The notes beneath the pieces were generated by a model. It ran no database searches, was not told the origin of the DNA, and saw nothing but the letters and a program-made list of their open reading frames with translations. This document shows positions 45,717-54,366 of a stretch of DNA of 64,000 bases, piece after piece. Source of the stretch: CAXGTL01 sp964645705 (GTDB lineage Archaea; Nanobdellota; Nanobdellia; Woesearchaeales; CAXGTL01); contig CAZYAB010000002.1 in NCBI GenBank assembly GCA_964645705.1, forward strand, positions 1-64,000, read 5' to 3'. A program made the translations under genes and the position numbers. Each line of letters starts with the position of its first letter. The stretch's first letter is position 1.

Positions 45717-47411
45717 ATGGACTTTAAACAAAACATTATTAATGAAATAAAAGAAGTAACAAAAGCACAAGAAGTAAAGGTAGAGATACCTCCTGATCCA
45801 AAACTAGGTGATTTTGCAATACCGTGCTTCCAATTCTCAAAATTAATGAAAAAAGATCCGCAAAGAATAGCACAATTTCTCAAATCAGAACTAAAAAACA
45901 ATGTACAAGGTGTAAAAGAAATAAAAGTTATAGGGCCATACTTAAACTTCTTTATTGACAAGACAATTTTGGTAGAAAATGTACTAAAACAAATAATCAA
46001 AGAAAAAAACAAGTATGGCTCGGTAAATGTAGGGAATAAAAAGACAATTGCAATTGATTATTCTCATCCAAACATTGCAAAACCTTTTAACATTGGCCAT
46101 CTAAGAAGCACAATAATTGGAAATTCTTTGTACAAGATGTTCATTTTTTTAGGTTATAAAGTTCAAAGACTTAATTATTTAGGTGACTGGGGCACACAAT
46201 TCGGTAAAATAATAAATGCTTATCTAATGTGGGGTGATGACAAAGAATTAGAAAAAGGTGGAGTTGGTTACCTTGTTGACCTTTATGTAAGGTATAATAA
46301 AGAAGAAAAAAATAATGAAGAATTACATGATCAAGCAAAACAATGGTTCAAGAAACTCGAAGAAGGCGATAAAACAGCAAAAAAACTATGGAAACAATTT
46401 CATAAGATAAGTTTAGATGAATTCAAAAAGATTTATGTTTTATTAGGAACAGAATTTGATTCTTTTGACGGAGAATCAAGTGTTATGAGTACTGTTTCTG
46501 AAACAATTGACTTAATTAAACAAAAAGGAATAACAGAAATGAGTGATGATGCATTAGTAATTCCTTTGGGTGAAGATAAACCTCCTGCAATTTTATTAAA
46601 AGCAGACGGTGCAACAACATATTTAACAAGAGACTTGGCAGCAATCAGAATAAGAAATAGATTATATGATCCTGTTAAGATCATTTATGTTGTTGGTGGT
46701 GAACAAAAATTTCATTTTAATCAAATATTTACAGCTGCGCACATGATGGAATGGGACAAAGCAGAACTACTTCACATAGATTTTGGTCTTTACTTAGACA
46801 AAGACGGAAAAAAATTATCAACAAGAAAAGGAAAAATAATATTAATGAAAGACGTTCTTTATGAAGCAGTTGAATTAGCATCAAAAATAATTAAACAAAA
46901 AAATCCCCACCTAAAAAATAAAGATGAAGTTGCAAAAATGGTTGGCATTGGTGCTATAATGTTTGGCGACCTTGTAAATGATCGTATCAAAGACGTTGTT
47001 TTTGACTGGGACAGAATACTTGACTTTAATGGCGATACTGCGCCATACATACAATATTCTCATGCAAGAATATGTTCTATATTAAGAAAAGCACTTGGTA
47101 AGGGGTTAAAACCAACAAAAGACATTAATTTCGCATTATTCCGAGATGAATCAGAGCATAAATTAGTCACAATGTTGTCAAACTTCTCAGAAATAATAAT
47201 CGACTCAATAAACCACTATAAACCATCTATATTGTGCAGATATTTACTAGATTTAGCACAAGCATTAAATGAATTCTATCACAGGTGTGTTGTAATTGAT
47301 GACAAAAATCCAGAACTTAGCAAAGCTCGGTTATTATTGGTTGATTGTGTAAGACAAGTTCTAGCAAATGGTTTGGATTTATTAGGAATAAGATTTCCTC
47401 AAGAAATGTAG
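45717..47411 (+). CDS. argS: Arginyl-tRNA synthetase
   Basis: Charges tRNA-Arg. 564 residues. N-terminal Add-1 domain (about 1–100, LGDFAIPCFQFSK), class I catalytic signature HPNIAKPFNIGHLRST in which the usual first His of HxGH is Asn, GDWGTQFGK, the KMSKS equivalent KKLSTRKG, and a DALR anticodon-binding domain (YIQYSHARICSILRKA...HLLDLAQALNEFYHRC type). A TATA box about 27 nt upstream (TTTATAAA) suggests a leaderless mRNA. Confidence 0.93.
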   Translation: MDFKQNIINEIKEVTKAQEVKVEIPPDPKLGDFAIPCFQFSKLMKKDPQRIAQFLKSELKNNVQGVKEIKVIGPYLNFFIDKTILVENVLKQIIKEKNKYGSVNVGNKKTIAIDYSHPNIAKPFNIGHLRSTIIGNSLYKMFIFLGYKVQRLNYLGDWGTQFGKIINAYLMWGDDKELEKGGVGYLVDLYVRYNKEEKNNEELHDQAKQWFKKLEEGDKTAKKLWKQFHKISLDEFKKIYVLLGTEFDSFDGESSVMSTVSETIDLIKQKGITEMSDDALVIPLGEDKPPAILLKADGATTYLTRDLAAIRIRNRLYDPVKIIYVVGGEQKFHFNQIFTAAHMMEWDKAELLHIDFGLYLDKDGKKLSTRKGKIILMKDVLYEAVELASKIIKQKNPHLKNKDEVAKMVGIGAIMFGDLVNDRIKDVVFDWDRILDFNGDTAPYIQYSHARICSILRKALGKGLKPTKDINFALFRDESEHKLVTMLSNFSEIIIDSINHYKPSILCRYLLDLAQALNEFYHRCVVIDDKNPELSKARLLLVDCVRQVLANGLDLLGIRFPQEM

Positions 47412-47436
47412 ATAAAAAATAAAAAAAAGAATAAGT

Positions 47437-48318
47437 TTATTCTTCATTAACAAGTTTATAAAACTCTTCTCTTGCTTTCATTAAACGTTCATGCCTTAGT
47501 TTTTGTCTTTGTTTCATTAATCTTTCTTCTGCGTCTATTCTTTTTTGCTCTGTTTTTTGTTTTTCAATGTTATTTTTTACTTGTTTTCCATTTTCTGCAT
47601 ATCCTAATTCAACTATTGCTTCTTCACTCATTTCAATTGTAGCTCCTGTTACTTCAGTTGTTTCTCCACTTGGTATGTGGATTGGTATTTCTATTGTTGT
47701 TTCTGGTTTTACTATTGTTAATTTTTGTTCTTGTTTTGTAACAGCCATACTGCCAACAATTGCTCCATATAAAATTGCTAAAGCTCCTACTGTGTTAACA
47801 ACTCTTCTTGTAACCTTGCTATGGTTCCAATGATCAACAATATTATTCAAAAAACTTGGTACATTTGCAGGATTACCTACATTAGGAACAACTCCTGCAT
47901 GTTCAGCATTATAAAATTCTGAAAAACGCATATAATCAGCAGCAGCAGGATGCGCTCTAGAATAATTAGCATATTCTTTTAAAACAACATCTGGTAAATT
48001 TCTTCTAAAATTAGAATATTGTTGATTGGTTATTGGTGCAGCAGCAGCACCTGCAGGACCCGGAACAGCCCCAAACACACCATGATAATCTGCTTTTTCA
48101 TTAACTAAAAATTCAGGAAATGTTTCTTGAGCCAGGCCTCTTGCTTTTCTTACACTACGATTATGATTATAAGATTTTCTTAATTCTAATCTTAATTCTT
48201 TATATACATTATAATTTGTGCCTGCATTTCCAGGTGTTCCTACAAATTCTGTTATTTCATCTAATCCATTATACACATAATCTGGACAAAAAATTTCTAA
48301 TATTCTTTTTAATACCAT
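47437..48318 (-). CDS. Unknown protein, paralogue of the next gene
   Basis: 293 residues with a paralogue at 48348–49400. The N-terminal ~150 residues (MVLKRILEIFCPDYVY, RLELRKSYNHNRSVRKA, SNFRRNLPDVVLKEYANYSRAHP) align with it, followed by one transmembrane helix (about 175–195) and a charged coiled-coil tail. No signal peptide, so the N-terminal domain is probably cytoplasmic. The start region (GGGGGTTATAAACAATGGTATTA) also matches that of the paralogue, showing duplication of the leader too. Function unknown. Confidence 0.5.
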   Translation of the reverse strand: MVLKRILEIFCPDYVYNGLDEITEFVGTPGNAGTNYNVYKELRLELRKSYNHNRSVRKARGLAQETFPEFLVNEKADYHGVFGAVPGPAGAAAAPITNQQYSNFRRNLPDVVLKEYANYSRAHPAAADYMRFSEFYNAEHAGVVPNVGNPANVPSFLNNIVDHWNHSKVTRRVVNTVGALAILYGAIVGSMAVTKQEQKLTIVKPETTIEIPIHIPSGETTEVTGATIEMSEEAIVELGYAENGKQVKNNIEKQKTEQKRIDAEERLMKQRQKLRHERLMKAREEFYKLVNEE

Positions 48319-48347
48319 TGTTTATAACCCCCTATATACTCTGTTTA

Positions 48348-49400
48348 TTAATTTCCGTCTTGCATTCCTAACACATTACAACCATCTGCTTGTGTGTCAT
48401 CATGAAGAACTGTTTTACCATGAGGATAAGTTTGATTACCACCCATAACATTATCAACAAAACCATTTACTAATTTTTCTTTGATATCAAGTTTTCTACC
48501 TTCTAATCCTGCTTCTGCTTTGATTCTTTCTCTTTCTGTTAATTCTTTTGCTTTTGCTTTTTCTTCTTCAGATTCAATCTTTGCTCTTTCTGTTTTACCT
48601 TTTTCTTTTTCTTTAACTATTGCTGGTGATTGTTTAGCATATTCAATTTCTTCTTGTGATACTTGTTCTGGTGGTATGCTTTTATCTGGTGTTTGTACTT
48701 TATCTTCTAGTGTTTGTTTTGTTATTTTGTCTTTTGGCTTAACTGGTTGTTCTTTTTGCGGTGGTTTATTCCACCAAGCAACAACATCATTCACTTTTTT
48801 ACATATTGGTTTAGCATAAATACTGCCTATTAATGTTAATGCAGCTAAAGTATATACAATTCCTCTTGTCCAATTGCTATTTAGAGTATCCCAAATAGAG
48901 TTGTCAGGTTGACGAAATGCATGATCATGAATATTTCCCATAGCAATTCCAGGATATTGGTTATTGATAAATACAAAAAACTGACTATAGTGACGACCAT
49001 TTCCTGCTGTAGGATTTCTTTTACAGAATTGTTTATATTCTTTTAAAAAACGATTACGTAGATTTCTTCTTAATAAACTATATTCTAATGCATTAATTTC
49101 TCGCAAATTAGGCACTGCTGCTCCTGGTGCTGCATGATCTATCTCCAAATAAATATTATCAAAATCATCCATTCCATTTGCCATGAATTGAGTAAAACTT
49201 TCTCTAGGTTGATTATATTTTTTTCTTAATCTACAATGATGTCTATAAATTCCTATTAATCTAAATCTTAAATCTCTAAAATTATCTTCATTAACATCTT
49301 GAGGCCTAAGTCCATCAGGATGAAAAGTTGCTTCAAAAACACCATATTCTCTATTGTAAAATCCAGGATACAAAATATTTGCTATCTCTCCTAATACCAT
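48348..49400 (-). CDS. Unknown protein, paralogue of the previous gene
   Basis: 350 residues. N-terminal domain MVLGEIANILYPGFYN, RFRLIGIYRHHCRLRKKYNQPRESF, YSLLRRNLRNRFLKEYKQFCKRNP, then one transmembrane helix (about 182–200), a Pro/Lys linker and a highly charged coiled coil (ESEEEKAKAKELTERERIKAEAG) before a Cys-containing end. GGAGGGG Shine–Dalgarno. It is expressed ahead of its shorter paralogue. Coiled-coil tails in both suggest a structural or hetero-oligomeric role. Confidence 0.5.
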   Translation of the reverse strand: MVLGEIANILYPGFYNREYGVFEATFHPDGLRPQDVNEDNFRDLRFRLIGIYRHHCRLRKKYNQPRESFTQFMANGMDDFDNIYLEIDHAAPGAAVPNLREINALEYSLLRRNLRNRFLKEYKQFCKRNPTAGNGRHYSQFFVFINNQYPGIAMGNIHDHAFRQPDNSIWDTLNSNWTRGIVYTLAALTLIGSIYAKPICKKVNDVVAWWNKPPQKEQPVKPKDKITKQTLEDKVQTPDKSIPPEQVSQEEIEYAKQSPAIVKEKEKGKTERAKIESEEEKAKAKELTERERIKAEAGLEGRKLDIKEKLVNGFVDNVMGGNQTYPHGKTVLHDDTQADGCNVLGMQDGN

Positions 49401-49509
49401 TTAATAACCCCTCCAAAATAATTTTTTATATAAGTAATATATAGAATTAGGGTAATGAGTTATTATTTATAAAGTTTACTAAATAATTACTACAGAGAAA
49501 TAGTAAAAA

Positions 49510-49704
49510 TTAGTTTAATACATTTGATATATCAGTTCCAACACCATCAACAAGCAAGATTTTTTTGTTTCTTACATATAACGTCTTACTATCTTCTGGC
49601 TCTGCATATTTAGAAAACACTTGTACAAGTTCATCATAATTTCCTTTGCCTTGACTTGATATATAATCAGACCACTCATCAGCACTCTTTTCATTAGTAT
49701 ACAT
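49510..49704 (-). CDS. Small unknown protein
   Basis: 64 residues from the ATG at 49704, which has a six-G Shine–Dalgarno 9 nt upstream; a longer start at 49734 runs through that site. Acidic N-half (SADEWSDYISSQGKGNYDELVQVF) and a beta-hairpin end (KTLYVRNKKILLVDGVGTDI). No family recognised. Confidence 0.5.
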   Translation of the reverse strand: MYTNEKSADEWSDYISSQGKGNYDELVQVFSKYAEPEDSKTLYVRNKKILLVDGVGTDISNVLN

Positions 49705-49920
49705 GCTAAAATCCCCCCTTTTTTCAGTTGTCAAATATAACTTAAATATATTTGTATATTATGATAAACACGTTATATAAAGATATGTAACCACTATTAA
49801 ATAGGAAAAACCAAAAACTTTATATATTATTTAAGCTTTCTTTACAACCAAGCAGTGACATATTCTAAAATGAGGCATATTTGCTGCTTTTTTCACATAA
49901 TTATTCCGAAAGATATATAA

Positions 49921-49946
49921 ACTAGTATAACAATAAGTATACTAGT
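49921..49946 (+). promoter_or_regulatory. Operator-like inverted repeat at a transcription start
   Basis: ACTAGTATA, an 8-nt spacer, TATACTAGT: a perfect 9-bp inverted repeat lying between the TATA box (GATATATAAA, ending 49920) and the ATG at 49947. It covers the expected transcription start, a position that would let a bound dimeric repressor block initiation. Confidence 0.55.
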
Positions 49947-51575
49947 ATGTTTATAACTAACATGGCAAATAGAAGATTTGGAGGAATTGAAGAAGCTTAT
50001 GTTATTTCTGAGACTGATCTAGATCTGGCTCTAAAATTATTTAACGAAGATCATTCAAATAGGGCCCCAATTGAGATAATGGCTGAATCATTATTAAAAA
50101 AAGGTTTTCTAAATGACTTGGTTTATGGAAGATATGGTACAACAAACCAGCATGAATACAAAAGCGTTCTTTTTAGATCAACAAAAATCGATTGTTCTGA
50201 TGAAAAATTAAGAGAATTCAAAGATTTATTAGATAGAAAAGAAATAAACTTAGATGATTTATTAACAGAATTAACAAGACAAGAAAATTCATATTCTGTT
50301 ACTGAATTAATAAGGCACAGAGGTTCGCAAACCGAGTATGAAAAATTAGAAAGAGAATTAAGTAGAAACGGAGAGCAATTAAAACATTATACTGGTAAAG
50401 AAGATTTAGGATTAATTGGAAATGGAGTTTATTTTGAATTTTTTGAACCTGATAAAGAAATTGAAATTAATGGAAATTTATTAAGTTTAGAAGACGTTGC
50501 TAAGGAATTTCTTAAAGATTATGCAAGATTCTTTGTATTAAATCAAAAAGGTGCTGATGAATATGATGCTGTTTGTAAACTAGAAAAAAGATTAAAAACA
50601 CTTATTGATGCAGGATATGAAAGAATTATTGTTGATGGTATTAAATCAGTAGATAAACATCTCTTATATTCTTTATTAAGCAATGATCCAATTCAAAGAT
50701 CAAAAGATGTATTTGAATTTCTTGAACTAGGTGCTAATAGATTCTGCAATGGAAAACCAATTGAACATTGTAATTACATGGTTGGTATTAAGAGCACTCA
50801 TAAATTACGTTTACACTTATTACAATACATAGAAGGCATAAAAAAACAGAAAAAAGAGCAATTAAAAAAAGCAAAAGGACGTGTATCAAAACAAACAACA
50901 AACAGAGAAGTTGAAAAATACAGACAAGAAGAACATGATAGGCACATGAGTCAAAAAAGATCACAAGGATATAAACCAGAAAAACAAGAAAAAGAACAAA
51001 AACTTCCTTTTCCTTATATAGAAGACTTAAGAAATTATGAAGTAGTAGGATTAAAAACAGTTTCAGACAGTTTTTTTGATCTGCCGCCATATCAACAAGA
51101 TAAAGTAGAGGAATTAATACAAGAAAAATTCAGAGAATTAATTGCAAAAAATGAAAATCTTGACAATATTTTACTGAATCCAAATTCATATAAAGAAGCT
51201 TATAGATTTGCATTTGAATATTGTGGCGCACTGATCAAGCTTTGTGAACACAAGAAAAACAAAGGCATAGAAATTAATTATGGGAATTTATTATCAGCAC
51301 AAATACAAAAATATGCAGCAGCATTCTTTGGAGATTTTAAAGCATTACCAAAGAAAAAAGATCATGTATTGAATGAAACTCTTTTACTTTGGCAAAAAGG
51401 ATTAAAAAGAGCAAGATCTGGAAGATATCTTAATAATAATCAAATGCATTATGATAATTTGACACAAGTAATTGAAGATGAAACACCAGTTATTGCAGAA
51501 GTACAAGCTCAAGATTCTAAACAAGACATAGACAGTGCATTAGCAGATTTCTATAAATTAAGGCAAGCAATATAA
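49947..51575 (+). CDS. Unknown protein, 542 residues
   Basis: No family recognised. Two helical/alpha-beta halves (about 1–290 and 345–510) flank a strongly basic, charged linker (KKQKKEQLKKAKGRVSKQ, then EEHDRHMSQKRSQG). No signal or membrane segment. One segment, LGLIGNGVYFEFFEPDKEIEIN, looks like a beta-hairpin. A second ATG five codons in is also possible. It is the only gene in the window with an inverted repeat exactly at its transcription start, so it may be tightly regulated. The RNase HII gene follows with its own TATA box. Confidence 0.5.
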   Translation: MFITNMANRRFGGIEEAYVISETDLDLALKLFNEDHSNRAPIEIMAESLLKKGFLNDLVYGRYGTTNQHEYKSVLFRSTKIDCSDEKLREFKDLLDRKEINLDDLLTELTRQENSYSVTELIRHRGSQTEYEKLERELSRNGEQLKHYTGKEDLGLIGNGVYFEFFEPDKEIEINGNLLSLEDVAKEFLKDYARFFVLNQKGADEYDAVCKLEKRLKTLIDAGYERIIVDGIKSVDKHLLYSLLSNDPIQRSKDVFEFLELGANRFCNGKPIEHCNYMVGIKSTHKLRLHLLQYIEGIKKQKKEQLKKAKGRVSKQTTNREVEKYRQEEHDRHMSQKRSQGYKPEKQEKEQKLPFPYIEDLRNYEVVGLKTVSDSFFDLPPYQQDKVEELIQEKFRELIAKNENLDNILLNPNSYKEAYRFAFEYCGALIKLCEHKKNKGIEINYGNLLSAQIQKYAAAFFGDFKALPKKKDHVLNETLLLWQKGLKRARSGRYLNNNQMHYDNLTQVIEDETPVIAEVQAQDSKQDIDSALADFYKLRQAI

Positions 51576-51632
51576 ATTTTGGTTAAACATTTACTAATAT
51601 TTATAAATAAATTCTTTTTCTACATACAAATA

Positions 51633-52289
51633 ATGTCAAAAATAATTGCAATAGACGAAGCAGGAAGAGGACCAGTAATAGGTCCAATGGTAATGACAGG
51701 AGTTCTAGTTGATGAAAAAGATCTAGATAAATTAAAGACAATTGGTGTTACAGATTCTAAACTAATTCCATCACACAAAAGACATGCAATGCTAGAAAAA
51801 ATAAAAGACATAATAATTGACCATAAAACAATCATTGTATCAGCAGAAGAATTAAACCAAAGAATGAAGATAATCAACCTAAACCAGATAGAAGCAATAA
51901 AAGCAGCAGAAATAATCAATCATTTTAACAAAATAGATGTAGAAACAGCAATCATTGACTGTCCATCACCTAACATAGGAGCATACAAAAACTATATAGA
52001 AAGACATCTTGAAAGAGAGATAGAACTAAGGCCAGAACACAAAGCAGACTTGAATCATGTTTCAGTTGGAGCTGCTTCAATAATTGCAAAAGTTACAAGA
52101 GATGATGAAGTAAAAAAACTAAGACAAGAAATAGGACATGATTTTGGATCAGGTTATACGTCAGACCCAAAGACACAAGACTTTCTAAAACAAAACTTTG
52201 ACAAATATCCAAACTTATTCAGAAAACGTTGGTCTTCATGGAAAACTCTGGATATGGAGAAGAAGCAAAGTAAACTCTTAGATTTCTAA
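51633..52289 (+). CDS. rnhB: Ribonuclease HII
   Basis: Cleaves RNA in RNA–DNA hybrids and single ribonucleotides in DNA. 218 residues. Catalytic acids D8 and E9 (IAIDEAGRGPVIGPMV), D109 (IIDCPSPN) and D139 (HKADLNHVSVGAASIIAKV), all in place. Archaeal RNase HII normally begins at this MSKIIAIDEAGRG; the TTG at 51579 lies before the TATA box TTTATAAA and is not credible. The stop overlaps the convergent protease gene by 4 nt. Confidence 0.93.
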   Translation: MSKIIAIDEAGRGPVIGPMVMTGVLVDEKDLDKLKTIGVTDSKLIPSHKRHAMLEKIKDIIIDHKTIIVSAEELNQRMKIINLNQIEAIKAAEIINHFNKIDVETAIIDCPSPNIGAYKNYIERHLEREIELRPEHKADLNHVSVGAASIIAKVTRDDEVKKLRQEIGHDFGSGYTSDPKTQDFLKQNFDKYPNLFRKRWSSWKTLDMEKKQSKLLDF

Positions 52290-52933
52290 CCAACCATCTG
52301 CATCATGAACAAAGTAAAACCAAAGATCAACATCAAAACATAATAGGTTTTGTTCCAACGCAAGATCTTTATACCATCAAAATTACCATATGGAATTAGG
52401 TTGAAAAGACCAATCCAAGTATTTATCATGAATCCATAACTAAACACTGTTGCAACAAAACCTAATTCAGCTAAACTTGCCCACACAGACAAAACTAAGA
52501 AAACAACAGCCATTACTAAATTTGTCAAAGGACCTGCAATCGAAATCTTACCATTTACTCTTTTATTTACATAACCAGAAATCATTACAGCACCAGGCGC
52601 TGCAAACACGATTCCAACAAAATAAGCAAGTATTAAAGCTAAGAACAACATTGCTCTGTTAGCACGAAACTCTGCATAACAACCAAATCTTTGTGCAACT
52701 ATCTTGTGGCCTAGTTCATGAAACACAAATCCAGTGCCAACTGCAACAAGAGAAATAACCAAATTTTTCATAAATTCTAAAGAAAATATTTGTCTAGTAC
52801 CAAGTATAAATGCAAATGCAATAGAAATAAAGATCCATGACTTAGCCAAGTCTCTTATTTCTTTTTCAGAAGTAGAATAACCTAGAACTTTGAATGTTTT
52901 ATACTTGTGTTGTTTGAATGGATCATATTGCAT
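52286..52933 (-). CDS. M50 (site-2-protease) family metalloprotease
   Basis: 215 residues, five to six transmembrane helices. Zinc motif HELGH (H72, E73, H76) in FVFHELGHKIVAQRFG, and the third-ligand segment LIPYGNFDGIKILRW (NxDG type). This is the minimal archaeal M50 core, without PDZ or CBS domains. Such enzymes cut transmembrane segments of regulators. Substrate unknown; converges on RNase HII. Confidence 0.85.
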   Translation of the reverse strand: MQYDPFKQHKYKTFKVLGYSTSEKEIRDLAKSWIFISIAFAFILGTRQIFSLEFMKNLVISLVAVGTGFVFHELGHKIVAQRFGCYAEFRANRAMLFLALILAYFVGIVFAAPGAVMISGYVNKRVNGKISIAGPLTNLVMAVVFLVLSVWASLAELGFVATVFSYGFMINTWIGLFNLIPYGNFDGIKILRWNKTYYVLMLIFGFTLFMMQMVG

Positions 52934-52975
52934 AATATTTTAATAAAAGTTCTTATTATTTAAATATCTTTGCTA

Positions 52976-54280
52976 TCAAGGCAACACTATTTCTCCTGCA
53001 TCTTGCATAGCAACAGCACTATACACTCTTGACCAAAACAATCCTCTTGTCTTTCTTGAATATTTATTCCAATCAATTTCCCATCCAAGATTTTTATGAT
53101 AAAAATCCTTTATCAAATAACCAATATGTTTTGGATGCCAACCCTTATTTAACATATCTCCTATAAATTTACTTAAAGCCCTTGGTTGTAATGCTCTTGG
53201 ACAAGGATATGCAATAAAGTTCTTTGTTTTATCATTTAAATTAGGATCAGCTTCAGCCATATTCAATGCTTCCCATGGGCCAAGTTCATCCCCACTATCA
53301 AAATAATAATGAAATTCGGAAAGATCAGAATTTTTATATTCATTGACTAAATTAGCAGCACCTTCATCACTTATGTAAGGTATGTGTCCTGTAATATTTT
53401 CAGAATGCTTAACAGCCAATTCTTTGTCCCACATGCAAGCTAATAAATAATCAAGATCTTCTGAATAATAATCATATTGACCATTGCTATCTGCATTATG
53501 AACAACCATTACAATATCTTGCAAAGATTCACCTAAGGAATATCTTCTTTTTTTCTTATGCAAACTAAATGGTGATCTCATTATCCTCATATAACCAGGG
53601 TCGCCGCAATCTGTTATATCTTCATTAACACATTTTTCTTCAGTATCACTAATTGTTATAGGCGCATCTTTATGTTGTTTAGCATTTTGTCTTGACCTTA
53701 GTGCTAAATACTCTTTTAACCTGCCAATACCACTAAAAACCAAACCAGCATCTAGACCTGGTGCAGGATTTCTTTTTATATCGTGTGGGACAGTAACCAA
53801 ATATTTTTCTCTTAATTCGCTATCAAGATAACCAATACTTTTTATATCTTCATAAGCTTGTGTTCCTTGTCTTATCTTAAAATTAATATGCCAACCAGAT
53901 GGTGTAAGATCAATCATATGCGCAACCTTTAATCTTTTTAATAATCTTGTCTCATGTTTGATTACAGGCAGCATATGTTTTTCAAAAAAATGTAATTGTG
54001 ATCCTACATTAGAATACAGTTTGCTCGCATCACTAAGATAAATTTCAGCATCTTTAGCAAACAAAACACTATTTTTATTAAAAATAGGATGATACACTTC
54101 TAAATTTCTTTCAACTGTGAGTTTATGTATCTGATCAATTGGTTCTGCTGTTACAAGCAATTTATTAGGATCCCACCCATACTTTATTAATTCCAGACCA
54201 TGGCCAAGAACCCAGTAACAATCTTCAAAAGCATTACATAGTTTAGGAAAAACAGCTTCATAATATTCTGATTCATTCAT
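52976..54280 (-). CDS. Archaeo-eukaryotic-primase-like protein 1
   Basis: 434 residues from the ATG at 54280, which has GAGGTG upstream; the longer frame runs through a palindrome. Candidate AEP motifs: AKDAEIYLSD (D77/E79), TPSGWHINFKI (SxH motif, H131) and GDPGYMRIMRSPFSLHKK (226–243), comparable to the DxxRLIRLPxSLH block of archaeal PriS. The C-terminal region (PRALSKFIGDMLNKGWHPKHIGYLIKDFYHK) resembles a PriCT-type helical domain. It is a paralogue of the next gene, 87 nt away on the same strand. Primase function is inferred; the first motif is weaker than in the paralogue. Confidence 0.45.
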   Translation of the reverse strand: MNESEYYEAVFPKLCNAFEDCYWVLGHGLELIKYGWDPNKLLVTAEPIDQIHKLTVERNLEVYHPIFNKNSVLFAKDAEIYLSDASKLYSNVGSQLHFFEKHMLPVIKHETRLLKRLKVAHMIDLTPSGWHINFKIRQGTQAYEDIKSIGYLDSELREKYLVTVPHDIKRNPAPGLDAGLVFSGIGRLKEYLALRSRQNAKQHKDAPITISDTEEKCVNEDITDCGDPGYMRIMRSPFSLHKKKRRYSLGESLQDIVMVVHNADSNGQYDYYSEDLDYLLACMWDKELAVKHSENITGHIPYISDEGAANLVNEYKNSDLSEFHYYFDSGDELGPWEALNMAEADPNLNDKTKNFIAYPCPRALQPRALSKFIGDMLNKGWHPKHIGYLIKDFYHKNLGWEIDWNKYSRKTRGLFWSRVYSAVAMQDAGEIVLP

Positions 54281-54308
54281 ACTCACTTCACCTCGTTTCG
54301 TTCGTAGC

Positions 54309-54328
54309 ATGCAAAACAAGTTTTGCAT
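54309..54328 (-). repeat. Perfect 20-nt palindrome in a gene leader
   Basis: ATGCAAAACAAGTTTTGCAT, reading the same on both strands except the centre, followed on the plus strand's left by CGTTCGTAG (54299–54307) and ACTCACT (54281–54287), words also found at 10663–10680. Its centre AAACAAGTTT recurs in the rrp4 palindrome. It sits just upstream of the ribosome binding site of the primase-like gene. Confidence 0.6.
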
Positions 54329-54366
54329 TCATTATCTATCACTACTTTATTTTTTATTTTATTTTA

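Noticed and set aside
51579..51632. TTG start extending RNase HII
   Set aside because: It precedes the TATA box, and the family start is MSKIIAIDEAG.
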